From assembly GCA_016744595.1 (NCBI GenBank), contig JADGEB010000003.1, forward strand, positions 93,640 through 157,639: 64,000 nt of DNA, written 5' to 3'. Every line of letters begins with the position of its first letter. Within the stretch, counting starts at the first letter, position 1. The stretch comes from Desulfuromusa sp. Lineage in GTDB: Bacteria; Desulfobacterota; Desulfuromonadia; Desulfuromonadales; Geopsychrobacteraceae. Below the pieces are notes generated by a model. It was not told the origin of the DNA. It did not search any database and worked only from the letters and a program-made list of their open reading frames with translations. Below are positions 55,391 to 64,000 of this stretch, in pieces. The position numbers and the translations under genes are program-made.

Positions 55391-56161
55391 CTACTTTTCT
55401 TGACCTTCTTTTGTCAATTTCTGACCGAGTAGATGACGAGGGTGAACATTACCAATGGCGCTGATCATGCTGTTACGGATTTCCGGGATGTCTTTGGCAA
55501 GATCCTTGATCAGCTGTTTCATCTGTTGTCGTTTCTGATCTTCAACTCCGACGACCGGGCAAGAACAGTGGACAATTGGAAACTCCTTAAGGTCGCTATA
55601 TTCCTGAATTTCTACTTCCTCAACATAGACCAGCGGGCGGATGACGGTATGTTTGCCGTTGTCCGCTTTGAGCTTGGCACTCATCGCCGCAAGAGTCCCT
55701 CCAAAAAACTGATTAAGAAGAAGGGTCTCAATAAAGTCATCTAGGTGGTGTCCCAGGGCAATTTTGTTGCAATCAAGCTTTTCAGCCTGAGTGTAAAGGG
55801 AACCACGACGTAAGCGGGCGCAAAAGGCACAATAGGAAGTTCCAGGCCGAAGTTTTTCCTCAATAATTCGATAGCTGTCAGTTGCTGCCATCAAATAGTT
55901 GAAGTGATATTGTTGCAGGTGCTGTTCAATTGATTCTTTGTGGTAGCCGGGAAACCCTGAATCGATATTGATTGCGAACAATTCAAAGTTGACAGGAGCC
56001 TTTCTCCTTAATGCTTCCAGAACATGCAGCAAGGTGTAGGAATCTTTGCCACCAGATATTCCGACAGCAATTCGATCTCCATCGTTAATTAAATCAAAAT
56101 CGCCGATTGCTTTTCCCGTTTGGCGCTTGATCCGGTTAAATAGTTTTTCGGTTGTGGTCAC
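55391..56161 (-). CDS. ttcA: tRNA 2-thiocytidine biosynthesis protein TtcA
   Basis: Iron-sulfur enzyme of 256 residues that thiolates cytidine 32 in tRNA. The ATP-pyrophosphatase P-loop is GISGGKDSYTLLH. The CAFCARLRRG motif supplies two cluster-ligand cysteines. GHHLDDFIETLLLNQFFGG and the closing CSCPVVG are family features. The length fits TtcA rather than TilS. It is monocistronic between the Bax-like gene and the divergent transglycosylase. Confidence 0.93.
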   Translation of the reverse strand: MTTTEKLFNRIKRQTGKAIGDFDLINDGDRIAVGISGGKDSYTLLHVLEALRRKAPVNFELFAINIDSGFPGYHKESIEQHLQQYHFNYLMAATDSYRIIEEKLRPGTSYCAFCARLRRGSLYTQAEKLDCNKIALGHHLDDFIETLLLNQFFGGTLAAMSAKLKADNGKHTVIRPLVYVEEVEIQEYSDLKEFPIVHCSCPVVGVEDQKRQQMKQLIKDLAKDIPEIRNSMISAIGNVHPRHLLGQKLTKEGQEK

Positions 56162-56256
56162 GGCTGAATTCCTCAGTAAAAGAATATTCGGTTCATTTCT
56201 TGCTTATGTAGTAGGCAGAGTGCTTTCTTTTGCCTATTTGATTTTCCGGTGAGGTT

Positions 56257-57000
56257 ATGATGAGTATCGACCCAACCAGTTTGTCTGCTGTGTTTGAAGT
56301 TTCTTCGGGGCAGAAAATATCTACGGATAACCTGAAGAATAATCATAAGCTATTTGAACAAGTTTTCAATAATACTGTTAACCCACTGAAAAGTAATGAA
56401 AATACTCAAAAACAAATAGTTGAACAAATGAAATTGGCGCAAATTAAATTATTGCAGGGAGTGTTTTCTGTAGAGGATGAAACCGATGCTGATGATTTTT
56501 TCTCCGGGTTCGATAATATTGAAAGTTTGCGGCAATTGACCCTGCAGCGGAGTCAAGTTATTGACAAGTATTATACATCTCAGCAGCCAGCGCTACCGAA
56601 ATCCATGCCACAGAAAACTAATCAAATCACAGCCATGATAGATGACGTCGCAGAAAAAGTTAGTTTGGCGCCTGAACTGATTCACTCAGTTGTGTCTGCA
56701 GAAAGTGCCTACAACCCCACGGCCGTATCACATGCAGGTGCACAGGGGTTGATGCAATTGATGCCAGAAACGGCTCAGGAACTCGGAGTGCAGGATAGTT
56801 TCGACCCTTTGCAAAATTTACTCGGTGGGAGTAAATATCTCAAGCAGCTGTTAGAAAAATATAGTGGCGATCTCGATTGTGCACTGGCTGCATATAATTG
56901 GGGACAGGGGAATGTTGATCGTAAAGGATTAGAGAAGATGCCACAAGAGACCCGTGACTATCTGGCAAGGGTGAAAAACAACCTGGCAGATGCTGTTTAA
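56257..57000 (+). CDS. Lytic transglycosylase (SLT domain)
   Basis: Peptidoglycan-cleaving enzyme of 247 residues. The SLT domain occupies the last 130 residues: HSVVSAESAYNPTAVSHAGAQGLMQLMP holds the catalytic Glu and the GLMQL motif, and CALAAYNWGQGNVDR closes it. The N-terminal 110 residues are polar and low in complexity. No signal peptide or anchor is obvious, which is unusual; similar leaderless enzymes are exported by flagellar or type IV systems. Its stop overlaps the stop of the PilZ gene on the other strand. Confidence 0.9.
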   Translation: MMSIDPTSLSAVFEVSSGQKISTDNLKNNHKLFEQVFNNTVNPLKSNENTQKQIVEQMKLAQIKLLQGVFSVEDETDADDFFSGFDNIESLRQLTLQRSQVIDKYYTSQQPALPKSMPQKTNQITAMIDDVAEKVSLAPELIHSVVSAESAYNPTAVSHAGAQGLMQLMPETAQELGVQDSFDPLQNLLGGSKYLKQLLEKYSGDLDCALAAYNWGQGNVDRKGLEKMPQETRDYLARVKNNLADAV

Positions 57001-57683
57001 TGGGTGGTTTTGTAGATGCTGACGGGGCGGGCAAGTTGTCGCTTCTGGGAGTCGGTTAAGGATTCAAATTGGACACCTATCGAAGGGATTTTCATTGGCG
57101 TCCCCCAACAGGTCCAGCGGCAGATTTTTCCTTGAATTGGCGTCTGATCCTCCATTTCTACAAATTGTAGCCAGATACGAGAGTTAATTTCCCACTGCTG
57201 AGTGGTGAGTAATGAACATCCTCCTAGAGAAATATCCAGTGTTGTCGAACGTTCGACATCTAATCGTTGGAATTTTCTATCCTGCGAAATCAAGACGCTG
57301 AAGTGGAGAGGTAAGCGTTTTTTGGTGCGGATTTTCCGCGGATTGAAGGGGCGACAATGGTAATCAATAAAGTTGGTAATTGAAATATTGGCATTGGCGA
57401 CACTGTTTTGTAGCAGACAATTCAATCCTTGTACTTCTTTTTTCCACTTTAGCCGCAATACTGGATAGAGTGGAAGAACCTCATGTGCTTTACTTTTCTC
57501 ATCTACCTTCGCTTTAATCGAGGAAGTAAGATCAATCAGCAGACCACTGTAATGGTTTTTTCCGAGTTCTTCAAAAAGTTCACCCAGACTGGTCACTGCT
57601 TTGCAGTCTACATCTGATTTTACTATTTGTTTAAGACAATAATCACGCAACTCTTCATCTGCAGTTACGATAATGATACGCAT
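56997..57683 (-). CDS. PilZ protein with degenerate receiver-like N-terminus
   Basis: A protein of 228 residues. The first 120 residues (MRIIIVTADEELRDYCLKQI...) have the fold pattern of a receiver domain but lack the acidic pair and the conserved Lys, so they are probably not phosphorylated. The C-terminal PilZ domain, from about residue 125, has KIRTKKRLPLHFSV in the Arg-rich arm and TLDISLGGCSLL as the D-x-S-x-x-G motif. It is probably a cyclic-di-GMP effector. It converges on the transglycosylase with 4 bp overlap. Confidence 0.75.
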   Translation of the reverse strand: MRIIIVTADEELRDYCLKQIVKSDVDCKAVTSLGELFEELGKNHYSGLLIDLTSSIKAKVDEKSKAHEVLPLYPVLRLKWKKEVQGLNCLLQNSVANANISITNFIDYHCRPFNPRKIRTKKRLPLHFSVLISQDRKFQRLDVERSTTLDISLGGCSLLTTQQWEINSRIWLQFVEMEDQTPIQGKICRWTCWGTPMKIPSIGVQFESLTDSQKRQLARPVSIYKTTH

Positions 57684-57759
57684 CTTTTGAACCCTTCGTA
57701 AAATTTATGTTAACAATGCATTCAGATTGCTGAACCCTTACCTCTTCTATTAGCCAATC

Positions 57760-58221
57760 TCAGTGAACCATTTCACGACTGATGAGGGTTGCTCGTAAAA
57801 ACTCTATCCTGCGTTGATTGACACCGAAGTCCGAGTATCCCAAACGTGCAGCAGAGCGGACTGCAATGACCCCGGTAGATGGGCGAAGATGAAGCTCAAG
57901 GTCATCAACAAAACCAAACGTGCGACTCCTGCACTCCGCGTGAAGATAATCTGAAGTTTCCTTCACGATTCGGGTTCGGGGTAGCGCCATCACGAGTTCA
58001 CGAGCGACTTGCCAGACCTCAGCAGCAGGCTTTTTAAGCTGGAAAGGCGGAACCTTGTGGGTGCTGTCGTGGTCATCGCTTGATAAGCAGTTTGGCGAGG
58101 CTGGGCAAGAAGCTAACCTTGACTCGGAGACACCCAGATTCGAAGGTCGTTTGCCTGAACAGGACAGAAGAGGTATGCTGGCAATCAAGAGCAGCGTTCC
58201 GATGGTAAAAAATCTGGGCAT
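57760..58221 (-). CDS. DUF1499 family lipoprotein
   Basis: A lipoprotein of 153 residues. The signal ends in a lipobox, IPLLSCSG, and the DUF1499 hallmark CPASPNCLSSDD follows at about residue 39. The rest (VWQVARELVMALPRTRIVKETSDYLHAECRSRTFGFVDDLELHL, given in part) is the compact domain of this family. Function is unknown. The gene is isolated and its neighbours give no clue. Confidence 0.8.
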   Translation of the reverse strand: MPRFFTIGTLLLIASIPLLSCSGKRPSNLGVSESRLASCPASPNCLSSDDHDSTHKVPPFQLKKPAAEVWQVARELVMALPRTRIVKETSDYLHAECRSRTFGFVDDLELHLRPSTGVIAVRSAARLGYSDFGVNQRRIEFLRATLISREMVH

Positions 58222-58340
58222 TGATATAGCTCCTCTGCATGAATGGTTCGATCACCGCCTCAGTCCTTGACTGCGCTGCATAGACAAAGCCCGATTAAAT
58301 TTGTAGTCATATCTCTAACTGTTCACTTTTTGTTGAATCT

Positions 58341-59252
58341 TTAGCTTTTTGATTTTTGTTTGCCGAAAAAACCTGACAATTCAGAAAAGAACATCCCTGT
58401 GAGCATCATAGCACATCCGAAGATACCACGGGGAGAGAGCACTTCGCCCAACAGCAACCAGCCACCAATCGCGGCAAAAAGACCTTCAAGGCTCAGAATA
58501 ATTGCCGAGTGGGCGGGGTGAGCATCACGTTGAGCAATAACCTGCAAAGTATAGGCGATACCAACGGAACCGATCCCTCCGTAGAGAATCGGTACGGCCG
58601 CTTGCCAGATCGAAGCAATACTCATGGTTTCGATGACCAAGGCGGTCAGGAAGCTGAAGAGTGAGCAAACAGCGAACTGGGCAGCGGCAAGTTTCAACGC
58701 ATCAGTTCGTGGTGCCAGCCAGCCAATCAGCAGCACATGACCTGCCCAGAAAAAGGCTCCGACGAGCACCAGCAGATCACCGAATGAAATGTCAAACTCT
58801 TTGGTGATGCTCAGAAAATAGAGACCGACAGCAGCAAGAATGGCTCCCACCCAGGTGCCGATACGGGGGCGCTGGCGCCAAAACAATCCGAGGAGAGGTA
58901 CGATGACCACGTAGAGCCCGGTAATAAAGCCAGCTTTGCCAGCTGTCGTATAGACCAGCCCCGCCTGTTGCAATGATGCTCCCGCAAACAGGGCACCACC
59001 GGCCAGGATGCCACCCAATAGAACTGATTTGTTTGTATCATCAGAAAATCGTCGTTGATCGGTATTTGATTGCCGCTTCTGCAGTAGTAAAATCAACGGT
59101 AACAGTGAGAGACTGCCAAGGGCAAAACGAACGGCATTGAAGGTGAAGGGACCGACATAATCCATCCCGATCCGCTGCGCAACAAAGGCAAAACCCCAGA
59201 TAGTTGCAGTTAGTAACAGCAAGATATCAGCTTTAATCGTTCCGTCTTTCAT
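58341..59252 (-). CDS. EamA/DMT family transporter
   Basis: Inner-membrane exporter-type protein of 303 residues with ten hydrophobic segments in two EamA repeats (about residues 7-145 and 155-295). The repeat starts are typical: LLLLTATIWGFAFVAQRIGM and DLLVLVGAFFWAGHVLLIG. Substrates of this family range from amino acids to other metabolites and cannot be read here. Its start overlaps the end of the next EamA gene upstream by 4 bp, so the pair is cotranscribed. The two paralogues are diverged. Confidence 0.9.
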   Translation of the reverse strand: MKDGTIKADILLLLTATIWGFAFVAQRIGMDYVGPFTFNAVRFALGSLSLLPLILLLQKRQSNTDQRRFSDDTNKSVLLGGILAGGALFAGASLQQAGLVYTTAGKAGFITGLYVVIVPLLGLFWRQRPRIGTWVGAILAAVGLYFLSITKEFDISFGDLLVLVGAFFWAGHVLLIGWLAPRTDALKLAAAQFAVCSLFSFLTALVIETMSIASIWQAAVPILYGGIGSVGIAYTLQVIAQRDAHPAHSAIILSLEGLFAAIGGWLLLGEVLSPRGIFGCAMMLTGMFFSELSGFFGKQKSKS

Positions 59253-60157
59253 TTCTTCTGTACTCGATTCGATTCATAATTTGCAATAAGAATACCCGAG
59301 ACAATGAGGAATGCGCAGTAAAAATGAAGCATACCAATACTTTCCTTCAGAAATAGGTACGCCAAGGTTCCGCTGAAAAGTGGCAAAGTGTAATAGATCA
59401 TTCCTGCTTTTATGGGACCAATTGAAACAATAGCTTTGTTCCATAAAATGAAAGCTGAAAGAGAGGCAAAAATACCGACATAGAGAATTGAAAGGATAGT
59501 TTTTGTGTCAAATTCGGTAGAAGAAGTAGTTGCACAATCCCAGATAAAAAAAGGGAGCAGGAAAATTATCCCCAAAATGAATGTACTTAACTGGAGTGAC
59601 CAGATACTTAATTCTGTAGGTCGATGTTTTAATAGTAAGCTGTAAATGGCAAAGATGAAAGCTGCCATAAGCATCCAGATATCTCCTATCGCAAAAGATA
59701 AATGGAGGAGAATTGATGGAGTTCCTTTGGTAACAAGTAAAACAACACCTGCTACAACCAGCAAGATACCAATTCCCTTATTAATAGTGATGATTTCACG
59801 GTAAAACAATCGAGATAAGATTATGGTGAAAATAGGGAATGTAATGGATATCAGCGCAAGATTAATGGCGGTGGTTGTGTGTCCAGCAAAATAAATGAGG
59901 GTATTAAATGTTGTAATGCCCAGCAGGGCAGTAATCGACAAATAGGGAAGGTTTTTTTTGAGGATGTCCCACTCGGCAATAAGTGGTTTTATCGCAAAGG
60001 GTAAAAACGCAATGAAGGCAACCACCCATCTCCAAAAGGCAAGACTGATGGGTGAAATGCTTTCACTTAAATCTCGGGCAATGATGAAATTACCAGACCA
60101 GATAGCGGTGGCACTGAGGGCAAAAAGATAACCATAAAAGGCTTGTTGTCTCAGCAT
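59249..60157 (-). CDS. EamA/DMT family transporter, second copy
   Basis: A second ten-helix EamA protein of 302 residues with YLFALSATAIWSGNFIIARDL and the repeat FAIGDIWMLMAAFIFAIYSLLLKH. It lies between metF and the other EamA gene, all read leftwards with gaps or overlaps under 10 bp. This suggests one operon and possibly export of a one-carbon or methionine-related metabolite, which is speculation from position alone. Confidence 0.9.
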   Translation of the reverse strand: MLRQQAFYGYLFALSATAIWSGNFIIARDLSESISPISLAFWRWVVAFIAFLPFAIKPLIAEWDILKKNLPYLSITALLGITTFNTLIYFAGHTTTAINLALISITFPIFTIILSRLFYREIITINKGIGILLVVAGVVLLVTKGTPSILLHLSFAIGDIWMLMAAFIFAIYSLLLKHRPTELSIWSLQLSTFILGIIFLLPFFIWDCATTSSTEFDTKTILSILYVGIFASLSAFILWNKAIVSIGPIKAGMIYYTLPLFSGTLAYLFLKESIGMLHFYCAFLIVSGILIANYESNRVQKK

Positions 60158-60165
60158 GTTAACGC

Positions 60166-61119
60166 TTAAAAAACGGTCTTGATAATTTTTTGTGTATTGT
60201 CAGAAACGCCGTAGGTATAGATATGCAGGCTGGGGACATTATGTGCAACCAGATCCTTTGACTGGTGAATTGCCCACTCTGTTCCGACCACTTTTGCAGC
60301 GTCATTGTCTTTGCATTTAGCCAGTTCTGCCGCCAGTTCCTGTGGTAGGTTGATGCTAAAGAGTTTGGGTAATACTGTCAGTTGATTTTTCAGGTTGATT
60401 GGTTTGATACCGGGAATAATTGGCACATTGATCCCTGCAGCATGACATTTATCGACAAAATCGTAATAAACCTGATTGTCAAAAAACATCTGCGTCACAA
60501 TATAATCTGCCCCGGTATCGATTTTCTGCTTTAAATAATCCAGATCTGTTTCAAAGTTTGGTGCCTCAAAATGTTTCTCTGGATATCCAGCAACACCAAT
60601 GCAAAAGTCCATGGGGGCACTATTTTTAAGATCAGCTTCCAGATATTTACCATTACGCAAGTTGACGACTTGCTCCACCAGCTCATTGGCATTGGCATGT
60701 CCGTCGGAATTGGGACGAAAAACATGATCTGTTTTCGTCCCATCGCCACGCAGTGCCAGAACATTGCTGATCCCCATAAAATTAAGGTCGATCAGGACAT
60801 GTTCAGTCTCACTCTTTGAAAATCCACCACATAGAATATGTGGTACCACCGGAATATCGTACTTGTGCTGAATGGCTGCGGCAATAGCGACCGTCCCTGG
60901 ACGTTTGCGAACGGTTCTTTTTTCGATCGTTCCATCTGCTGACTCGACAAAGACCATCTCGTCCCGGTGTGTGGTGATGTTGATATATTTTGGATCGAAG
61001 TCAACCAAGCTCTCAATAGTACGATAAATTTTACCCGCGTCATTTCCTTTGAGGGGAGGAAGCAGCTCAAAGGAAAAAACGGTTTTATCACTGTTGTTGA
61101 TGATGTCGATCACGTTCAT
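60166..61119 (-). CDS. metF: Methylenetetrahydrofolate reductase-like protein
   Basis: FAD enzyme that reduces 5,10-methylenetetrahydrofolate to 5-methyltetrahydrofolate for methionine synthesis. It has 317 residues with a TIM-barrel layout. The N-terminus FSFELLPPLKGND holds the conserved Glu. NITTHRDE, ALRGDGTK and the TDLDYLKQKIDTGADYIVTQMFFDNQ region follow, all typical of MetF. ATG 61119 has AGGA upstream. It heads the unit with the two EamA transporters. Confidence 0.93.
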   Translation of the reverse strand: MNVIDIINNSDKTVFSFELLPPLKGNDAGKIYRTIESLVDFDPKYINITTHRDEMVFVESADGTIEKRTVRKRPGTVAIAAAIQHKYDIPVVPHILCGGFSKSETEHVLIDLNFMGISNVLALRGDGTKTDHVFRPNSDGHANANELVEQVVNLRNGKYLEADLKNSAPMDFCIGVAGYPEKHFEAPNFETDLDYLKQKIDTGADYIVTQMFFDNQVYYDFVDKCHAAGINVPIIPGIKPINLKNQLTVLPKLFSINLPQELAAELAKCKDNDAAKVVGTEWAIHQSKDLVAHNVPSLHIYTYGVSDNTQKIIKTVF

Positions 61120-61508
61120 ATTGAAATCCTAGAGTGGTAAGTATCTACATTATGAAAAAAATGGATATTACATTTAGCTGTTGATCTTCATGGATGTGCC
61201 AACAGACAGTGCTGCTCTTTTTAACGCATTATAGGTAAATCGACAATCATCTTTTTAAATCTACTGTGTTTTAAAAAGGTCAGAGACTTTTGAGTGGCCT
61301 GGGGCTTATTCAATCGGTTTGAAAAAAGAAAAGGTGTGTCTGTTTCATAGTGAGATTAAATCTATCCGTCATAAATGACGAGTTGTTGTTGATTTTTTTG
61401 GATGTTTTCGTATCTTTTGACGACTTATTTATTACTATTTAGCTTTTTTCTCGCATTTTATGTCGATATAGGTGAGTATATGGATATATTTCGGCAAAGG
61501 TGACGATT
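61120..61508. other. Intergenic region between metF and hipB
   Basis: A 389-base AT-rich gap between divergent genes. It contains the palindrome CGTCAT-AA-ATGACG at 61367-61380, a possible operator for the downstream HTH protein, and a further GACG half-site near 61420. I see no gene or RNA element. Confidence 0.5.
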
Positions 61509-61853
61509 ATGACTATTGATGGTTTGATGGCTGATAAGGCTGTGTTGGAAGAATTAGGGTGCCGCTTAGCACGCCGTCGGATTGTGCAGGAGTTGACCCA
61601 ACAAGACTTGGCGAACGAGGCTGGAATTTCTAAACGGACTCTGGAAAGACTGGAGGCAGGTCAATCCAGTCAGCTTTTAACTGTTATTCGGGTTTTGAGA
61701 GCCCTGAATATGCTTGATTTGCTTGAGGTGGCAATTCCCGAGGCGACCACCCGTCCGATGGATCTGTTAAAGATGAAAGGCAAGCAGCGGCAGCGTGTTT
61801 CTGCAAAGAAAAATAAGCAACTAGCCGGTGACGACTGGAGCTGGGGGGAATAA
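61509..61853 (+). CDS. hipB: HipB-like antitoxin, XRE family
   Basis: DNA-binding antitoxin of 114 residues that would neutralise HipA and repress the pair. The XRE helix-turn-helix is at about residues 20-75 (RIVQELTQQDLANEAGISKRTLERLEAG, given in part). A Lys/Arg-rich stretch follows, then the acidic/aromatic DDWSWGE end. I chose ATG 61509, with AAAGG 8 bp upstream. Its stop overlaps the hipA start (TAATG), which gives tight coupling. The palindrome at 61367 is a possible operator. Confidence 0.85.
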   Translation: MTIDGLMADKAVLEELGCRLARRRIVQELTQQDLANEAGISKRTLERLEAGQSSQLLTVIRVLRALNMLDLLEVAIPEATTRPMDLLKMKGKQRQRVSAKKNKQLAGDDWSWGE

Positions 61854-63157
61854 TGGCAACGGTTGCAGAAGTCATGTTGTGGGGAAAAACCATCGGTGCC
61901 GTTATGCTTGAAGACGGTGCTGAAACGGCCCTCTTTGAATATGATGCAGCGTTTACCGGCAGTGGGATTGAGGTTTCACCCCTGGTGATGCCGTTAACGC
62001 GACAAGTCTATTCGTTTCCTGTGTTACGCAGAGAGACTTTTTATGGATTACCCGGGCTAATGGTCGATTCTCTTCCTGATCGTTTTGGCAACACGCTGAT
62101 CAATGCATGGCTTGCTACGCAGGGACGAAGAGCTAGTTCTTTCAACGCCATTGAGCGTCTTTGTTATACGGGAACACGGGGGATGGGGGCTTTGGAATAT
62201 GCCCCTGCAATCGGTCCTCAATCGCAGCAAGCAACCCATATCGAGATCAGCCATCTGGTCGATCTTGCAACAAAAGTTTTAACCCACCGTAGTTATCTGG
62301 ATGCCTTGTTTGGTGATGACAATAGTAAAGAGAACGCTTTGCGTGACATCTTGCGCGTTGGAACTTCAGCTGGTGGTGCGCGTGCAAAGGCGGTTATTGC
62401 CTGGAATCCGGAAACGAAAGAAGTCCGTTCAGGACAAGTAAAAGTTGATCCCGGATTTGAGCATTGGTTGCTTAAATTTGATGGCGTTTCTGGCAACAAA
62501 GATAAAGAGCTGGAAGATCCCAAGGGTTATGGCGTTATTGAATACGCATATTCCCGGATGGCAGCAGATGCAGGCATCAAAATGAGCGAGTGTCGATTAT
62601 TGGAAGAGAACGGGCGACGCCATTTTATGACCCGTCGATTTGATCGCCTGCATGATGGCAGTAAAGTTCACATGCAATCGTTGGGGGGCATTGCCCACTT
62701 TGATTACAATCTGGCAGGAGCCTATTCCTATGAACAGGCACTATTGGCAATTCGTCAGCTTGGATTGCCGATGGCGGCGATTGAACAGCAGTTTCGCAGA
62801 ATGATCTTTAATATTGTTGCACGCAATCAAGATGATCACGTTAAAAATATTGCGTTCTTGATGGACAAGGCCGGGCAATGGTCTCTATCTCCGGCCTTCG
62901 ATGTCACTTACAGTTATCAGCCGGACGGCAACTGGACTTCTTCCCACCAGATGACGTTGAATCAAAAACGTGACAATTTCATGCTGGACGATTTTAAGAC
63001 ATGCGCCGAGGCTGTCTCTATGAAAAGGGGGCGAGCCGAGACAATCTATAAGCAGGTGCATGCGGTCGTGTCCCGCTGGCCCGAATATGCCGAAGAGGTC
63101 GGTGTTGCCAATGAATGGCGGGATGAGATCTTTCGCAACTTACGGTTGTCTAACTAA
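61853..63157 (+). CDS. hipA: HipA-family Ser/Thr kinase toxin
   Basis: Kinase toxin of 434 residues. Family members phosphorylate targets such as glutamyl-tRNA synthetase and induce growth arrest. The HipA N-terminal domain covers about 1-105. The glycine-rich loop is RVGTSAGGARAKAVIAW, the catalytic loop is NIVARNQDDHVKN, and SPAFDVTYSY is the metal-binding part. The DDH motif is intact, so it could be active. It begins one base inside the hipB stop. No third gene (hipS-like) precedes hipB. Confidence 0.92.
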   Translation: MATVAEVMLWGKTIGAVMLEDGAETALFEYDAAFTGSGIEVSPLVMPLTRQVYSFPVLRRETFYGLPGLMVDSLPDRFGNTLINAWLATQGRRASSFNAIERLCYTGTRGMGALEYAPAIGPQSQQATHIEISHLVDLATKVLTHRSYLDALFGDDNSKENALRDILRVGTSAGGARAKAVIAWNPETKEVRSGQVKVDPGFEHWLLKFDGVSGNKDKELEDPKGYGVIEYAYSRMAADAGIKMSECRLLEENGRRHFMTRRFDRLHDGSKVHMQSLGGIAHFDYNLAGAYSYEQALLAIRQLGLPMAAIEQQFRRMIFNIVARNQDDHVKNIAFLMDKAGQWSLSPAFDVTYSYQPDGNWTSSHQMTLNQKRDNFMLDDFKTCAEAVSMKRGRAETIYKQVHAVVSRWPEYAEEVGVANEWRDEIFRNLRLSN

Positions 63158-63322
63158 CTTGTAATTGTTTTGACTTGGTTTCTGATATTGAATTCAGAGC
63201 TCTGCTCTTTAAGCTATCGGAAATTTAGTGTCGAAAATAGTTGCAGGTCGGAAGGCCACCTGTTATTTAGGCATGGTTCTGGTACATTCCACATTCTTTC
63301 TTTTCTAAAATTGATCTTAAAA

Positions 63323-64000
63323 ATGATTTCAGATAATTTATTCTATACTTTTTTTCAGTTGCTTTTGGCAATCTTCCTGGAAGCCTCCCCTTTCCTCCTA
63401 CTTGGCTCAGTGGTGGCTGCCATAGTTGAAGTTCTAACTGATGAGGAGCTGTTCAATAGATTGGTGCCCAAACGCCGCAGTCTGGCGATACTGACAGGAC
63501 TTTGTGCGGGATTGTTGCTGCCTACTTGTGAGTGTGGGATTGTCCCGGTCGTCCGTAAATTGCTGGGCAAAGGCGTTCCAACTGCTGCAGCCATCACGTA
63601 CATGTTTGCTGCGCCAGTCATCAACCCGGTCGTTATTCTATCAACCTATGTTGCTTTTCAGGGGGATCTCAGTATGGTCTCCGGTCGTTTGCTGATCGCA
63701 GCCATTTCTGCAATGGTCATGGGATGGTTTTTGGGAGCAACAAATCCCGTTAGCATAGTAAGGGATTCTGCGGTACTGACTTGCCATGATCACTGCTGCT
63801 GTCATCACAGCGAAGCCTCTGCAACAGGTTTTTTTCCCAAGCTTGCTGCGATTGCGGCACATGCAACAGCAGAGTTTTTAGATATGAGTCGGTTTTTGCT
63901 GTTCGGCGCCTTTGTAACCGCCCTGTTCAAAACTTTGGCTCCGGTGAGTTTGCACAGCTTGTTTTTTGGGAACGTTATTTTATCTGTCGTAGTGATGATG
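63323..64000 (+). CDS. YraQ/DUF318-type permease (3'-truncated by window edge)
   Basis: A membrane permease of which 226 residues are visible; the frame is open to the last base. It begins MISDNLFYTFFQLLLAIFLEASPF and has about five hydrophobic segments in the visible part. The family Cys motif is TCECGIVPVV, as in DUF318/YraQ-like and ArsP-like permeases. A cytoplasmic or periplasmic loop carries a His/Cys cluster, TCHDHCCCHHSE, which could bind a metal. The ribosome-binding site is weak. Transport substrate unknown; metal, arsenic or sulfur compounds are possible. Confidence 0.85.
   Translation, partial: MISDNLFYTFFQLLLAIFLEASPFLLLGSVVAAIVEVLTDEELFNRLVPKRRSLAILTGLCAGLLLPTCECGIVPVVRKLLGKGVPTAAAITYMFAAPVINPVVILSTYVAFQGDLSMVSGRLLIAAISAMVMGWFLGATNPVSIVRDSAVLTCHDHCCCHHSEASATGFFPKLAAIAAHATAEFLDMSRFLLFGAFVTALFKTLAPVSLHSLFFGNVILSVVVMM

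Overview
The window looks like chromosomal DNA of a moderate-GC deltaproteobacterium, most likely Desulfuromonadales (Desulfuromonas/Desulfuromusa/Pelobacter-like). This is inferred from the gene set: futalosine-pathway menaquinone genes, an MglB/MglA pair, a PEP-CTERM protein behind a sigma-54 promoter, many PilZ and receiver proteins, a DUF4388/DnaJ fusion and a GatCAB operon. Most of it is ordinary housekeeping DNA. The accessory material is concentrated in the first 10.3 kb.

Layout. 1-5.1 kb: the right part of what looks like a small lipid/polyketide-type cluster. It holds an ABC-2 permease cut by the window edge, an acyl carrier protein, a secreted alpha/beta hydrolase and, on the opposite strand, a B12-binding radical SAM enzyme followed by a StlD/DarB-like ketosynthase. 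5.9-10.3 kb: a decayed genomic island in a tRNA-Phe gene. It is bounded by a copy of the tRNA 3' half plus terminator on the left and the intact tRNA on the right. It carries a Fic protein, an IS30-family element with a 3-bp target duplication, an FHA gene broken by one stop codon, 12-bp tandem repeats and a DUF2335 membrane protein. No integrase was found. 10.3-17.7 kb: DAHP synthase behind an apparent Phe-rich leader-peptide attenuator, then serC, a PEP-CTERM protein, PilZ and VanZ-like proteins, and serA. 17.7-24.7 kb: mqnD, mqnB, mglBA, tRNA-Asn, small regulators and a sigma-54 activator. 24.9-28.9 kb: two Hsp20 genes and clpB.

29-44 kb: a REC-PilZ-GAF regulator, a second B12-binding radical SAM protein, glmU-glmS, a ClC transporter overlapping a PcrA/UvrD helicase, and a large REC/MalT-like/SARP-like regulator. 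44-54.5 kb: an Mrp ATPase, gatC-gatA-gatB, mtnA, glnE, and a REC-DUF4388-DnaJ-TPR protein. gatB is flanked by palindromic intergenic repeats. 54.4-61.1 kb: a Bax-like glucosaminidase with a hexanucleotide-encoded (Ser-Glu) tail, ttcA, a lytic transglycosylase, a PilZ protein, a DUF1499 lipoprotein, two EamA transporters and metF. 61.5-64 kb: a hipBA toxin-antitoxin pair and a YraQ/DUF318-type permease that runs off the end.

The most interesting signal is the region 10430-10630 upstream of the DAHP synthase gene. A 27-codon open frame has eight Phe, one Tyr and one Trp codon. It is followed by mutually exclusive antiterminator and terminator hairpins and then a second terminator. This is the architecture of classical amino-acid attenuation, placed on the first enzyme of the shikimate pathway.
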